39,867 bases of DNA. It comes from Actinomycetes bacterium (lineage in GTDB: Bacteria; Actinomycetota; Coriobacteriia; WRKU01; WQUG01). Positions 16,178 through 24,842 of the stretch are shown here, piece by piece (position 1 is the first letter of the stretch; each line of letters starts with the position of its first letter). The notes under the pieces are model-generated. The model saw only the letters and a program-made list of their open reading frames with translations, was not told the DNA's origin and ran no database searches. The position numbers and the translations under genes were made by a program. The DNA lies in the NCBI GenBank assembly GCA_031272275.1, contig JAISUC010000026.1, positions 1 through 39,867 on the forward strand. Reading direction: 5' to 3'.

Positions 16178-17272
16178 TTAAGCGTGTTTGCGGTCGCGGA
16201 TGGCATAGATCGCTGTGCGTACAGCGGCATAGACCACTACAGCCACGACGATGGATGCGACTATTTGCACAATGCGCTCGCCGATATAGAGAAACGACAA
16301 ATCGGGCGTGGGCTCTGCCATCATCATAAAGGTGGCAACTATCGTCGCACCCAGGTGGGTCTCGAACGCCAGGTAGCTGACCAGCATATCAATCGCGATG
16401 AAAAACGGCAGCGCCAACCAGCCATAGGGCATCTGCCCGAACAGCAACAGTCCGATCAGCCCGATGGCAGTTCCCATCAGGGTGCCCAGAATACGTACGC
16501 GACTTTTGTCGACGGTGTCCGCTAAGGATTTTTGCGCGACAATGCTTGCGGAAATGAACACGATCCAGGGATAGTGAATCGTCACGTGGCCGGCTATCAG
16601 GTGATAGATGACAGCCACGATGACCTGCGTCAAAAACAGCATCAGAAAGTGCGGGTCTATGTTTGCAAAGAAAGTACGCGGATGCATCACGCGCACACGG
16701 AATCGAAAGCGGTGATCAGGGTCACCTTTGACACGACGGGCGATGTGTTCGCCCGGCAACAGGTGGGTCAACATCGCCACGGCAACAGCGGGAATCGCCG
16801 CCAGCGCAGACGACACAAACAAAGGCACGGTGTAGAGCGCCATCGTCAGGCGGGGAACATCCGGATGCACGGCTGCGGCAAAGTACGTAATCGTCACCAT
16901 GACCAGGGGGAAGATATTCATGCGACCCTCGTTCACCAGACCGGTCACCACCAGGGACACCGCGGCCGCCAGCAGATACGCCCACAGTTGATTACTGCCG
17001 GTGGGTAACAGTAACACCGCGAAAAAGGCCAGCACCGAGCCCACCGCACACAACACCAACAGCCTCCACAGGCGGGTGATGGTGTGCTTGTAGCTCAGGC
17101 GCAGTCCTTCGAATGCGATGATCAGTGCGTTCAGTACGATTCCGGGTTGTTTGTCGTACCAGAAATGCGCGACCACGGTCACCACCGCCGCTATCAAAAA
17201 GGCCTGTATCACCTTCACCGCCCCGTGCAGTCCCAATCGGGTGCGTAGGGTTTGTTTCATTTTCGCAAACAT
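16178..17272 (-). CDS. FUSC-type integral membrane protein (putative aromatic-acid/fusaric-acid-like exporter)
   Basis: The 364-residue protein has two bundles of hydrophobic helices separated by a polar loop (about 175-215, RRVKGDPDHRFRFRVRVMHPRTFF). This is the half-and-half design of FUSC/YccS/AaeB-like proteins. The second bundle contains the characteristic DKSRVRILGTLMGTAIGL segment, a basic Arg-rich motif leading into a glycine-rich helix. Family members are associated with export of aromatic acids or other weak acids. The substrate here is unknown. The start was set at the Met preceded by the strong ribosome site GGAGGAT, rather than 18 codons upstream. It is divergent from glyQ. Confidence 0.8.
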   Translation of the reverse strand: MFAKMKQTLRTRLGLHGAVKVIQAFLIAAVVTVVAHFWYDKQPGIVLNALIIAFEGLRLSYKHTITRLWRLLVLCAVGSVLAFFAVLLLPTGSNQLWAYLLAAAVSLVVTGLVNEGRMNIFPLVMVTITYFAAAVHPDVPRLTMALYTVPLFVSSALAAIPAVAVAMLTHLLPGEHIARRVKGDPDHRFRFRVRVMHPRTFFANIDPHFLMLFLTQVIVAVIYHLIAGHVTIHYPWIVFISASIVAQKSLADTVDKSRVRILGTLMGTAIGLIGLLLFGQMPYGWLALPFFIAIDMLVSYLAFETHLGATIVATFMMMAEPTPDLSFLYIGERIVQIVASIVVAVVVYAAVRTAIYAIRDRKHA

Positions 17273-17442
17273 CAAACGTATCCTCCGAGCTTTCTCCCTA
17301 GTGTTTTCAGTCGACCACCCACACATAACCCACGGGTCCTGCGCCCCTGCGTGCGGCGCGCCCCGGAAGCCGGATTATTCAGCTGGTGTATTGGTCAAAC
17401 TGACAGGTTAACTGACAGTAACTATTCTATCAGGTACTGCGC

Positions 17443-17540
17443 TATACTGAAAGGTCTTACATAAAAAGTACACGGCAAACTGTACACGGCACGGGAATCG
17501 GCGGACAGACGCCGGCCGGGACAAACAGAAAAGGGGAAGC
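17443..17540 (+). promoter_or_regulatory. Promoter and leader of glyQ-glyS-PPDK regulator operon
   Basis: TATACT at 17443-17448 gives a leader of about 85 nt. The leader has a direct repeat TACACGGCA at 17469-17477 and 17483-17491, and a GC-rich inverted segment before the ribosome site AAAAGGGGAAGC. The leader is too short and lacks the features of a T-box. No -35 consensus is visible at the right distance. Confidence 0.5.
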
Positions 17541-18515
17541 ATGCCCACAGCAGCACCACCGACATTTCAAGACATTATTTTGGCCCTGCAGAACTATTGG
17601 GCGGCGCAGTCCTGCGTCATTTTGCAGCCCTATGACACCGAGGTCGGCGCAGGGACCTTTCATCCGGCGACTACTCTGCGTTCGCTGGGTCCGGACCGCT
17701 GGCGCACCGCCTATGTGCAGCCCAGCCGCCGTCCCACCGACGGGCGTTATGGGGAAAACCCCAACCGGCTGCAGCACTATTATCAGTTCCAGGTCATTTT
17801 GAAGCCCAGCCCCGAAAACGTGCTGGACCTGTATTTTGACAGCCTGAAGGTCATTGGCATCGAGCCCGCCAAACACGACCTGCGCTTGGTCGAGGACGAC
17901 TGGGAATCGCCGACTTTGGGCGCCTGGGGCCTGGGCTGGGAGGTCTGGCTGGACGGCATGGAGGTCACGCAGTTCACCTATTTCCAGCAGGTCGGCGGCT
18001 TTGAATGCCGCCCGGTGCCCGCCGAAATCACCTATGGTCTGGAGCGGCTGGCGATGTATGTCCAGGGCGTTGAAAACGTCTATGACCTGGTCTGGACGCG
18101 CGCCGATGACGGCACGACGGTGACGTACGGCGACGTGTTCTTGGCCGACGAACAGCAGTACTCGGCGTACAACTTCCAGGTCGCAGACACTGATTTGTTG
18201 CTGCGCCTGTTCAACGACTATGAGGGGGAGTGCGTACGGACGCTGGATGCGGGCTTCCCGTTGCCTGCGTATGACTACGTGCTGAAATGCAGCCACGTGT
18301 TCAACCTGCTGGATGCTCGGGGCGCCATCAGCGTGACCGAGCGCCAGGGCTATATCCTGCGCGTGCGCACCCTGGCTAAGCGCTGTTGTGCCGACTATCT
18401 GAACCCGGCTGCAGACACGGATGCGCGCGGGGACGTGCTCCCCCGCGAGGGTTCAGGCGAGGACGCGGGTGCTGCGTGCGATGCGGCGTCTGAATCGAAA
18501 GGCGGTGAGCGTTGA
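17541..18515 (+). CDS. glyQ: Glycyl-tRNA synthetase alpha subunit
   Basis: Alpha subunit of the alpha2beta2 bacterial glycyl-tRNA synthetase, which activates glycine with ATP and charges tRNA-Gly in the cytoplasm. The 324-residue sequence matches the conserved family from [25 protein letters not shown] through [61 protein letters not shown] and [14 protein letters not shown]. The last 35 residues (about 290-324) are an Asp/Gly/Ala-rich tail not expected in the family. A copy of the 13-bp motif lies inside it. Strong ribosome site. Its stop overlaps the glyS start (TGATG). Confidence 0.98.
   Translation: MPTAAPPTFQDIILALQNYWAAQSCVILQPYDTEVGAGTFHPATTLRSLGPDRWRTAYVQPSRRPTDGRYGENPNRLQHYYQFQVILKPSPENVLDLYFDSLKVIGIEPAKHDLRLVEDDWESPTLGAWGLGWEVWLDGMEVTQFTYFQQVGGFECRPVPAEITYGLERLAMYVQGVENVYDLVWTRADDGTTVTYGDVFLADEQQYSAYNFQVADTDLLLRLFNDYEGECVRTLDAGFPLPAYDYVLKCSHVFNLLDARGAISVTERQGYILRVRTLAKRCCADYLNPAADTDARGDVLPREGSGEDAGAACDAASESKGGER
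18430..18442 (+). repeat. 13-bp motif GGGACGYRCTCCC, copy 6 (TG)
   Basis: Exact match, followed by CC, in the extra C-terminal tail of glyQ, read as GDVLP. A truncated relative (12 bases, reverse strand) occurs at 18224-18235 in the same gene. Confidence 0.7.
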
Positions 18516-20602
18516 TGGATGTCAAACCCTACACCGCTGATTTGTTGTTCGAGGTCGGCGTCGAGGAGATGCCGTCGGTGCCTTTGGATGCGGCGGTGCG
18601 TCAGTTGCGCGAGGCGGTGCCGGCGGCGCTGGATGGGGCACGTCTGCGCTACGAATCGGTGACGGTGCTGTCGACTCCGCGCCGGTTGGCCGTGCTGGTG
18701 CGTGCCCTGCACGAGCAGCAAGAGGACCTGTGCGAAACGCACAAGGGACCGGCGGCGGCAATCGCCTATGATGCGGACGGGCAGCCCACCAAGGCTTTGT
18801 TGGGATTTGCGCGCGGCAAGGGCGTGGATGCGGCGGCGGCGCGCGTGGAAAACGTCGACGGGACCGATTACGTGTTCGTGACGGTCGAGCAGGCGGGTGC
18901 CGCTGCGCGCGAGTTGCTGCCACAGCTGTTGGCGGGGCTGGTCCAGGACCTGCAGTGGCCGAAGGCGCAGCGCTGGGGGGATGGCGACGAGCGATTCATT
19001 CGCCCGGTACGCTGGCTGCTGGCGTTATATGGCAGTCAGGTCGTGCCGGTGCGATTCGGGCATCTGGTCGCAGGCGACACCACGCGCGGGCACCGATTCC
19101 TGTCCGATCACGAGATTCCCATTGCCGCGATGCGCGAGTATAAAAACGTCCTGAAGGGTAACCGCGTCATCGTGGATGCGGATGTGCGGCGCGAAACAAT
19201 CGTGACACAGGTCCGTGCGGCGGCAGAACCGTATGGTACGGCGATTATTCCCGAGGGGGTATTAAGCGAGGTCATCAACCTGACGGAGTTCCCGAATGCG
19301 CTGGTGGGTACGTTCGACGAGGAGTTTTTGCGCGTGCCGCGCGAGATTTTGGAATACGCGATGAGTACGCATCAGCGCTATTTTGCGATCGAGCGCACCG
19401 ACGGGTGCCTGGACAATCATTTCGTTGTGGTGAGCAATGGGGATCCCGCCTGTGGGGATGTGATTACGCGTGGGCATGAACGCGTGGTGCGGGCTCGGCT
19501 GGCCGATGCGGCGTTTTTCTATGACGAGGACCTGAAGGCGGGAATCGAGCACTGGTACGAGCGCCTGACGGACGTGACCTTCCAAGAAAAACTGGGCTCG
19601 GTCGCGGACAAGGTTCAGCGCATAGAGGCACTGGTCGGCGTGTTGTGCGATCAGCTGCTGGACGCGGAGGACGCGGCGACGGGCGAGCTGCGTGCGACGG
19701 CGCTGGCCGCGGCACGGCTGGCAAAGGCCGATTTGACGAGCAACGCCGTGGTCGAATTCACCGAGCTGCAGGGCATTATGGGTGCCTATTATGCGCTGGC
19801 GGCAGGGGAGAGCACGCAGGTTGCAGATGCCATCCGCGAGCACTATCGACCGCGCTTCAGTGGGGATGCGATTCCTGCGGGTGTGCCCGGTCAGCTGGTT
19901 GCGGTCGCCGACAAGCTGGACACGATTTGCGGAATCTTTGCCGCGGGCAAGGCGCCCAAGGGTACGAGCGACCCCTTTGCGCTGCGTCGTGCCGCCATAG
20001 GTATTCTGCAGATTGCGCTGCAAAGTTTGCCCTTGGATCTGAGCGCGTTGGTGCCGGCGGCAGTCGCCGCGCTGCCGGTGGAGTGTGACCGGGATGCGGT
20101 CGCAGGTGACGTGTGCGCCTTTATTGCGACGCGGCTGGAAACGATTCTGCGCGACAGCGGACATTCGGCTGAGGTCACCGCGGCCGTTTTGGCAACAGCC
20201 GCCGCGCTTCCTGCGGATGCCGCCGCCCGTGCCCGCGCGCTGAGCGCATTTGTCGCGGCCGGAGACGAATGGGAGGATCTGTCGACGGCTTACACCCGCG
20301 CAAAGAATCTGGCGGACCGCACCGTGGGAGACGCGGTCGATACAGCGCTGTTGACGGCGCCCGAGGCCGAGTTCCACACGGCTATAGGTGAGGCCGCACC
20401 GCTGATACGCAGCTATCTGGAACAGGCGGCGTACCCGGACCTGTTAACACGTCTGGCCCGTTTGCGCGGTCCGGTTGACGCGTTCTTTGAGCAGGTCATG
20501 ATTATGGACGAGGACGCGGCACTGCGCCGCAACCGTCTGGCGCTGCTGAATGCGTTCATTGCGCTGATCGAGCCCTTCGCCGATTTCCGAAAGCTCTCGT
20601 GA
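18515..20602 (+). CDS. glyS: Glycyl-tRNA synthetase beta subunit
   Basis: Beta subunit of the tetrameric glycyl-tRNA synthetase, carrying tRNA recognition domains. The 695-residue length is usual. It starts with the conserved LLFEVGVEEMPSVPLDAAV and has RFIRPVRWLLALYG, TRGHRFLS, EVINLTEFPNALVGTFDEEFLRVPREILEYAMSTHQRYFA and the HD-like central domain with DLTSNAVVEFTELQGIMG. SDPFALRRAAIGIL and a C-terminal anticodon-binding part ending in NRLALLN follow. The ATG overlaps the glyQ stop by one base; a TTG one codon earlier is possible. The stop overlaps the next start by 4 bp. The three genes form a tight operon. Confidence 0.98.
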   Translation: MDVKPYTADLLFEVGVEEMPSVPLDAAVRQLREAVPAALDGARLRYESVTVLSTPRRLAVLVRALHEQQEDLCETHKGPAAAIAYDADGQPTKALLGFARGKGVDAAAARVENVDGTDYVFVTVEQAGAAARELLPQLLAGLVQDLQWPKAQRWGDGDERFIRPVRWLLALYGSQVVPVRFGHLVAGDTTRGHRFLSDHEIPIAAMREYKNVLKGNRVIVDADVRRETIVTQVRAAAEPYGTAIIPEGVLSEVINLTEFPNALVGTFDEEFLRVPREILEYAMSTHQRYFAIERTDGCLDNHFVVVSNGDPACGDVITRGHERVVRARLADAAFFYDEDLKAGIEHWYERLTDVTFQEKLGSVADKVQRIEALVGVLCDQLLDAEDAATGELRATALAAARLAKADLTSNAVVEFTELQGIMGAYYALAAGESTQVADAIREHYRPRFSGDAIPAGVPGQLVAVADKLDTICGIFAAGKAPKGTSDPFALRRAAIGILQIALQSLPLDLSALVPAAVAALPVECDRDAVAGDVCAFIATRLETILRDSGHSAEVTAAVLATAAALPADAAARARALSAFVAAGDEWEDLSTAYTRAKNLADRTVGDAVDTALLTAPEAEFHTAIGEAAPLIRSYLEQAAYPDLLTRLARLRGPVDAFFEQVMIMDEDAALRRNRLALLNAFIALIEPFADFRKLS

Positions 20603-21402
20603 GGCAACTGCTGACGCTGCATATCCTGTCCGATTCAGTCGGCGAGACGGCAGGAACCATCGCGCGCGTCATCGAGACGCAGTATCTGGACTTTGAGTTC
20701 GAGTTCGTCTATACGACGATGATCGACACCGAACGGATGCTGCGAGACACCGTGACGCCCTATATAGGCGACGCGCGTCATATTTTTGTGTTCACGTTCA
20801 CGTCGCTTGATCTGCTGGCCATCATGCAGGATCTGGTGCGACAGGGAGCCTATGCGATTGACGTGTTGGCGGACGCCATGCGGGTCATGCGCAGCGTCAC
20901 CCACCGGGAACCGGCGGGTACCGTCGGCATGCTGCATCAGATAGATAACGCGTACTTTCAGCGCATCGCCGCCATGGAATACTCGGTCAATCACGACGAC
21001 GGACAGCTGCCGGATTCCCTGATCGAGGCCGACATTGTGCTGATCGGGGTCTCGCGGACCTCGAAAACGCCGCTCTCGATGTATCTGGCACATCGCGGGT
21101 TCAAAACCGCGAACATCCCACTGGCGATCGAGTCGCCGCCGCCGGTGCAACTGTTTGAAATCGACCCCCGGCGCGTGTTCGGGCTGGTGACCTCGCCCGA
21201 GCTGCTGATGACGATTCGCACCGAGCGCATGGATGAAATGGGGATGCTGGTCCCGCAATACGCCACACGGGAATATGTGGAGCGAGAGCTTTCCTACGCG
21301 CGCGAGACCATGAAACGCATCGGCTGCATCATTCTGAATACTGAAAACCGCGCCATCGAATCGTTGGCACAGGAAATCCGCCACTACATGCACTATCTGT
21401 AG
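20599..21402 (+). CDS. Pyruvate,phosphate dikinase regulatory protein (bifunctional kinase/phosphorylase, DUF299)
   Basis: By family, switches pyruvate,phosphate dikinase off by ADP-dependent phosphorylation of an active-site threonine, and back on by phosphate-dependent phosphorolysis. PEP synthase regulators of the same family act alike on PEP synthase. The 267-residue protein starts with LHILSDSVGETAGTIA, has the phosphate-binding GVSRTSKTP at 150-158 and the C-terminal RTSKTPLSMYLA...KTANIPL block. The start is a GTG overlapping the glyS stop (GTGA). Family members next to glyQS are known in Firmicutes. The target gene, ppdK or ppsA, is not in the window. Confidence 0.93.
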   Translation: MRQLLTLHILSDSVGETAGTIARVIETQYLDFEFEFVYTTMIDTERMLRDTVTPYIGDARHIFVFTFTSLDLLAIMQDLVRQGAYAIDVLADAMRVMRSVTHREPAGTVGMLHQIDNAYFQRIAAMEYSVNHDDGQLPDSLIEADIVLIGVSRTSKTPLSMYLAHRGFKTANIPLAIESPPPVQLFEIDPRRVFGLVTSPELLMTIRTERMDEMGMLVPQYATREYVERELSYARETMKRIGCIILNTENRAIESLAQEIRHYMHYL

Positions 21403-21426
21403 GGACAGTTTGGAATCACCCCCAAT

Positions 21427-21532
21427 CGTCATTGCGAGGGCGGCGGTTTTTGCCGCCCGTGGCAATCCACCGGGGCGGGCACATGCTCGCCCCGGATGAG
21501 GTGTCCCGTCACGTCTGTGTGACGGGGCATTG
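21427..21532. repeat. TCATTGCGAGG-family palindromic repeat
   Basis: A complete copy: CGTCATTGCGAGG, a GGGCGGC/GCCGCCC stem with loop GGTTTTT, and GTGGCAATCCACC. A GGGGCGGGCA/TGCTCGCCCC hairpin and a CCCGTCAC/GTGACGGG hairpin follow. 21403-21781 otherwise contains a promoter and a possible small ORF. Confidence 0.85.
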
Positions 21533-21596
21533 TGTCGGTGCGCTGCATCCCCCGAACCGACCCCGAACCAAGTGCGCGGACGTCGCCCGTTTGCGT

Positions 21597-21602
21597 TATA
21601 CT
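21597..21602 (+). promoter_or_regulatory. -10 element of the tat-hyp operon
   Basis: TATACT in the context GCGTTATACTCG. It would give a leader of about 170 nt before the first large gene, with a small ORF inside it. No -35 is visible. Confidence 0.4.
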
Positions 21603-21675
21603 CGATTGCGTGCGTTTTGAGCATTTGCGAACAGGGTGACGCGGTGGTTACTGACACTGCGAGAGGCACACAGAA

Positions 21676-21810
21676 ATGGCAACGCCGGAGCGTTTTGAGG
21701 TACGTGATGCACGTGCAATGCATCCCCAAAGTAACGCTGCAGGCGTGTCGTTCAGGAGACGCAACAAGGAGGCAGGCAGTCATGGCAGATCAGGATTTCT
21801 TTTTCGATGA
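21676..21810 (+). CDS. Possible 44-residue upstream ORF overlapping the first membrane-protein gene
   Basis: The ATG lies 9 nt after GAGAGG, a plausible ribosome site, and the frame runs 44 codons (MATPERFEVRDARAMH...) to a stop inside the next gene, whose start it overlaps in another frame. The product is basic and resembles nothing I know. It may be a leader peptide that affects translation of the downstream gene, or chance. Confidence 0.25.
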   Translation: MATPERFEVRDARAMHPQSNAAGVSFRRRNKEAGSHGRSGFLFR

Positions 21811-22240
21811 TGAGCCCGAAGTGGAAGTAGCTCCCAAATCCAAGGGCACCAAGGCATCCCCGGCTAAGAAGGGCGGGAAATCCGCGCCGAAACAGGCTGC
21901 ACGCCCGAACGCGAAACCACAGAAATCAGGCAACCGCAACGCCCCGCAGCCGTTCCAGTTCACGCTGGTGGTCGTGGTGTTGATTGCGATTATCACGCTG
22001 TTGGTGGGATTCCTGTTGGGTATTTTGGTCGGCAGGTCTTTGACGCCGCCGGTCACCACGACCACGGGCACCGGCAGCAGCGGTGCGTCCTCGATGGGAA
22101 CCGGAACCACGACCGACGACGGTACGACTGCGCCCGAACTGGACCAGGAAACCATCGACGAGGGTACGCTGCCCGAAGGACACCCCGACATCGGCAGCAT
22201 GGGTGACACCGGCAGCGACGAGGCCTCGACGACCGAGTAG
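21782..22240 (+). CDS. Single-pass membrane protein of unknown function, first gene of the tat-hyp cluster
   Basis: A 152-residue protein with an acidic start, a Lys/Pro/Ala-rich cytoplasmic segment (about 18-57), one transmembrane helix (59-84, with Gly-rich end) and a Thr/Gly/Ser-rich acidic outside tail (88-152). The start follows the strongest ribosome site in the region, AAGGAGG. I do not recognise a family. The topology, basic inside and low-complexity outside, matches the next gene product, which also has an N-terminal helix and a Thr-rich stretch. The two may form a membrane pair. Its position directly upstream of tatA-tatC suggests a link to export, but this is inference only. Confidence 0.7.
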   Translation: MADQDFFFDDEPEVEVAPKSKGTKASPAKKGGKSAPKQAARPNAKPQKSGNRNAPQPFQFTLVVVVLIAIITLLVGFLLGILVGRSLTPPVTTTTGTGSSGASSMGTGTTTDDGTTAPELDQETIDEGTLPEGHPDIGSMGDTGSDEASTTE

Positions 22241-22308
22241 CCGCAACCGAGCGGACGGGGTGCGCACACGCCGCAACAACCGCACACCATAAACGACCGA
22301 ACAGACAC

Positions 22309-22332
22309 AGGAACAGGAACAGGAACAGGAAG
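22309..22332 (+). repeat. Hexanucleotide tandem repeat AGGAAC (x3) plus AGGAAG at the ribosome site
   Basis: Four 6-bp units end 8 nt before the ATG of the TPR-like gene. Each unit contains AGGA, so several overlapping ribosome sites are offered. Such arrays can change copy number by slippage. Confidence 0.85.
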
Positions 22333-22340
22333 CAGCAGCG

Positions 22341-23036
22341 ATGCAGATTAACAAGAAACAAAGCCCCATCTGGGTGCGCGTGACCGTGTGGATTCTGGTG
22401 GCCGGTCTGATTGCCGGAGTCGGGATCATTACCGCCATACAAATCATCGGTAACTGGAACAACCTGGGTACCACAACGACCGACACCACACAGGTGTCCG
22501 GCGAAGAGGCGCAAAGCCAAATCAACACGATTGACGCCCAGTACCAATCCGAGGCCGAGGCTCTGGGTGATGCCGCCGACGCCGCGCCGGACGACAAAGA
22601 CGCCCAGGTCGCAGCCGCCACCGCGTTCAACGACTGGGGCAACGCGCTGTTGGCGATCCAAGAAAGCAACGCCCAGCAGGTCGGAATCATCCGCATCGGC
22701 CAGTCGAAACCCTATTGGGAACGCGCCTGGAAACTGGACGGCACCGACACCGAGGTCGGCGGCGATTACGCGAACAGCCTGTACTACTCAGGCGACACCA
22801 CATCGGCCATCCAGGTCGCCCGCGACGTCCTGAACGTGAACGACAAACTGGGGCTGGTCTGGTACAACCTGGGCAACTACCTGGCATATACGCAACCCCA
22901 GGCGGCAATCGGCGCATTCGAGGAAGCAATCAAAAACGACGACGGCAGCGGATACGCCGATTACGCGCAACAAATGATAGACTCGCTGAAAGAATCGACC
23001 ACCATCGACACCGGCACCTCAAACACGACGGAATAG
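22341..23036 (+). CDS. Membrane-anchored TPR-like protein
   Basis: A 231-residue protein with an uncleaved N-terminal helix (about 12-36), a Thr-rich linker (43-52) and an Ala-rich helical outside domain. Residues about 121-217 look like TPR-type helix pairs: KPYWERAWKLDG, YANSLYYSGDTTSAIQVARDVL, LVWYNLGNYLAYTQPQAAIGAFEEAIK. TPR domains bind other proteins. Outside the membrane it could act as a docking or assembly factor. It is followed 12 nt later by tatA and probably co-transcribed. The start follows the AGGAAC array. The family is uncertain, and it has no enzyme motif. Confidence 0.75.
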   Translation: MQINKKQSPIWVRVTVWILVAGLIAGVGIITAIQIIGNWNNLGTTTTDTTQVSGEEAQSQINTIDAQYQSEAEALGDAADAAPDDKDAQVAAATAFNDWGNALLAIQESNAQQVGIIRIGQSKPYWERAWKLDGTDTEVGGDYANSLYYSGDTTSAIQVARDVLNVNDKLGLVWYNLGNYLAYTQPQAAIGAFEEAIKNDDGSGYADYAQQMIDSLKESTTIDTGTSNTTE

Positions 23037-23048
23037 CAGGCAGTCGGC

Positions 23049-23489
23049 ATGCTGGGCATCGGCGGCAATGAACTGTTCATCATAGCGGTCGTGGCCCTGC
23101 TGTTGTTCGGGCCGGACAAAATACCGGCGGCAATCAAAACCGTCCGCAAGGCGCTGCGCCTGTACAACGACGCCAAAGACCAGGTGACCGAGGTCGTGAC
23201 CACGCAGGTCATCAGCCCCGAGGAACTGGAACTGCTGCAAGATCCGCTGGGTGTCAAAAAACTGCGCAAAGATATGCTGTTGACACCGGAACGCCAGCAA
23301 TTGCTGGGCGGCATGACCGGAAATGCGAACACGGGGGGGAGTGCGTCCCCGGCCGAGTCACTTCACGCGGACAGCCCCGCAACTGATACCGACGCGCGCC
23401 CGCAGACTGTTGCCGGTTCCATCTGGGCATCGCTCACGGACGTGCCGGATGCGCCGAATACGCCGGATGCGGAAGGCAGCGATTCCTGA
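23049..23489 (+). CDS. tatA: Sec-independent translocase subunit TatA/TatB
   Basis: Forms the pore-like or bridging component of the twin-arginine translocase, which exports folded proteins. The 146-residue protein has the short N-terminal helix (about 5-20), the FGPDKIP hinge (20-26) and the amphipathic helix (about 27-47). A long disordered tail (90-146) follows. TatA and TatB share this design; with only one copy in the cluster it probably acts as a bifunctional TatA, as in minimal Gram-positive systems. The tail carries a 13-bp motif copy. The ribosome site is weak. The stop overlaps the tatC start by one base. Confidence 0.92.
   Translation: MLGIGGNELFIIAVVALLLFGPDKIPAAIKTVRKALRLYNDAKDQVTEVVTTQVISPEELELLQDPLGVKKLRKDMLLTPERQQLLGGMTGNANTGGSASPAESLHADSPATDTDARPQTVAGSIWASLTDVPDAPNTPDAEGSDS
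23337..23349 (-). repeat. 13-bp motif GGGACGYRCTCCC, copy 7 (CA)
   Basis: Exact match on the minus strand, followed by CCC, in the disordered tail of TatA, read as GGSASP. The 23 bases from 23336 to 23358 match 28332-28354 with two mismatches, including the following CGAGTC. Confidence 0.7.
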
Positions 23490-24367
23490 TGCCCATCACG
23501 CCGAAACGTATGCCTTTCTTGGAGCACTTCGGCGAGTTGCGCCGGCGCATCACGGTCTGCGTGTTGGTGCTGGTGGTTATCACCATAGCGTTTTACTTTG
23601 AGCCCTGTTACCGATTCCTCAGCTGGCTGTTGCTGCACCCGGTGCAAGCGGCACTGCCTGCCGACGGGCTGAAGACTTTCGGTCCCTTCGAGGCGATGAC
23701 ACTCCGCTTTCAAATCGGGTTCTATGGGGCACTCGTGGTGACCAGCCCGCTGATCTTGTACGAACTGTTCGCGTTTCTCACTCCGGCATTCAAACAGCGC
23801 GAACGCCGCTGGATTTTCCCCACGGTTGCGGCTGCGGTGTTGCTGTTTTTGGCGGGTATCGCCTTCTCATACTTTGTGATTCTGCCCAAGGGCTTCGAAT
23901 GGTTGGCGCAACAGGGTGGGGGAGTTACGACCTCGATGGGGCGCGCGAATGATTACTTCAGCGGCATCGCCCTGATTTTGATCGGGTTCGGTGTCAGCTT
24001 CGAGTTGCCGCTGGCCGTGTTTTACCTGATCGGTGCCGGTGTCTTGCCCTATTACACGGTGCGTGACAGCTGGCGCGTTGCCTACGTCGTGATGGTTATC
24101 GTGGCATCGATTGCCACCCCCGACTGGTCGCCGTATCCGATGATTGGACTGTCATTGGCGTTGATTGCGCTGTTCGAGGGCAGCCTGTTTGCGGCAAAGC
24201 TGGTGTTCGGACGCCGGATTGCGCAACAGGCTATCGACGCCTACGAGGACCAACAGGCCTATGATAACGAGCCTACGGATGACAAGGACAAGCTGCAGCG
24301 GCGGGCAAAGCTCGCGAAACGTGCCGCCGCCGCCCGCGCCAAACACCCGGAGCCCGACAATGCATGA
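23489..24367 (+). CDS. tatC: Sec-independent translocase subunit TatC
   Basis: Twin-arginine signal receptor in the cytoplasmic membrane. The 292-residue protein has the conserved start MPFLEHFGELRRRI, the first loop with FGPFEAMTLRFQIGFYGALVVTSP, FLTPAFKQRERRW and the six-helix pattern. GFGVSFELPLAVFYL and SIATPDWSP-PMIGLSL close the core. The C-terminal tail (about 245-292) is charged and Lys/Arg/Ala-rich. The ATG overlaps the tatA stop (TGATG), and the end overlaps hypA by 8 bp. Confidence 0.97.
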   Translation: MPITPKRMPFLEHFGELRRRITVCVLVLVVITIAFYFEPCYRFLSWLLLHPVQAALPADGLKTFGPFEAMTLRFQIGFYGALVVTSPLILYELFAFLTPAFKQRERRWIFPTVAAAVLLFLAGIAFSYFVILPKGFEWLAQQGGGVTTSMGRANDYFSGIALILIGFGVSFELPLAVFYLIGAGVLPYYTVRDSWRVAYVVMVIVASIATPDWSPYPMIGLSLALIALFEGSLFAAKLVFGRRIAQQAIDAYEDQQAYDNEPTDDKDKLQRRAKLAKRAAAARAKHPEPDNA

Positions 24368-24842
24368 AATGTCCATTATGCAGTCCGTGTTTGACACCGT
24401 GTTCCCGGCACTGGAACAGACCGGCGACAGGCGCATCACGCAGATTGACCTGCGCATCGGACGTTTGACCGAGGTCCAGGACGTCGCCTTGCGCTTTGCC
24501 TTCGAGGCGCTGAAACCGGAAACGCCGGCGCGCAATGCCACGCTGGCGGTCACGCTGTTGGAGCCACGGAGCCGGTGCAAGGACTGCGGTCACGAGTTCG
24601 AACACGACCGTTTCACGATGCTCTGTCCCGCCTGCGGGACGTTCGACTTGCAGCTGCTGCAGGGCCGCGAGCTGGAAGTCGTGTCCATCGAGACCGACAG
24701 CGAGCCCTTTGCCCCGCCGGATCCGGACGCTGACCCCTTTGCGCAGTTTTTGGTACACGAGGACGCGCCGGGACGCACTCCCCCTGATGTTACGCCTGAT
24801 GACGGCGGGGAACCTGTACAGAAAGCCGAGGTAACGCGATGA
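24360..24842 (+). CDS. hypA: Hydrogenase nickel metallochaperone HypA
   Basis: Delivers nickel to the large subunit of [NiFe]-hydrogenase together with HypB. The 160-residue protein has the N-terminal MHEMSI (Ni-binding His2) and a structural zinc site C73/C76 and C89/C92. The conserved core ends near VVSIE at residue 111. The remaining 49 residues are an Asp/Pro/Glu-rich tail not expected in the family (usual length about 115) and contain a 13-bp motif copy. The start lies inside the end of tatC, and the stop overlaps hypB (ATGA), so the genes are translationally coupled. Confidence 0.95.
   Translation: MHEMSIMQSVFDTVFPALEQTGDRRITQIDLRIGRLTEVQDVALRFAFEALKPETPARNATLAVTLLEPRSRCKDCGHEFEHDRFTMLCPACGTFDLQLLQGRELEVVSIETDSEPFAPPDPDADPFAQFLVHEDAPGRTPPDVTPDDGGEPVQKAEVTR
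24770..24782 (+). repeat. 13-bp motif GGGACGYRCTCCC, copy 8 (CA)
   Basis: Exact match, followed by CC, in the extra C-terminal tail of HypA, read as GRTPP. Confidence 0.7.

Noticed and set aside
17449..17540. T-box leader for glyQ
   Set aside because: The leader is only about 85 nt, without a specifier stem, the T-box sequence or a terminator.
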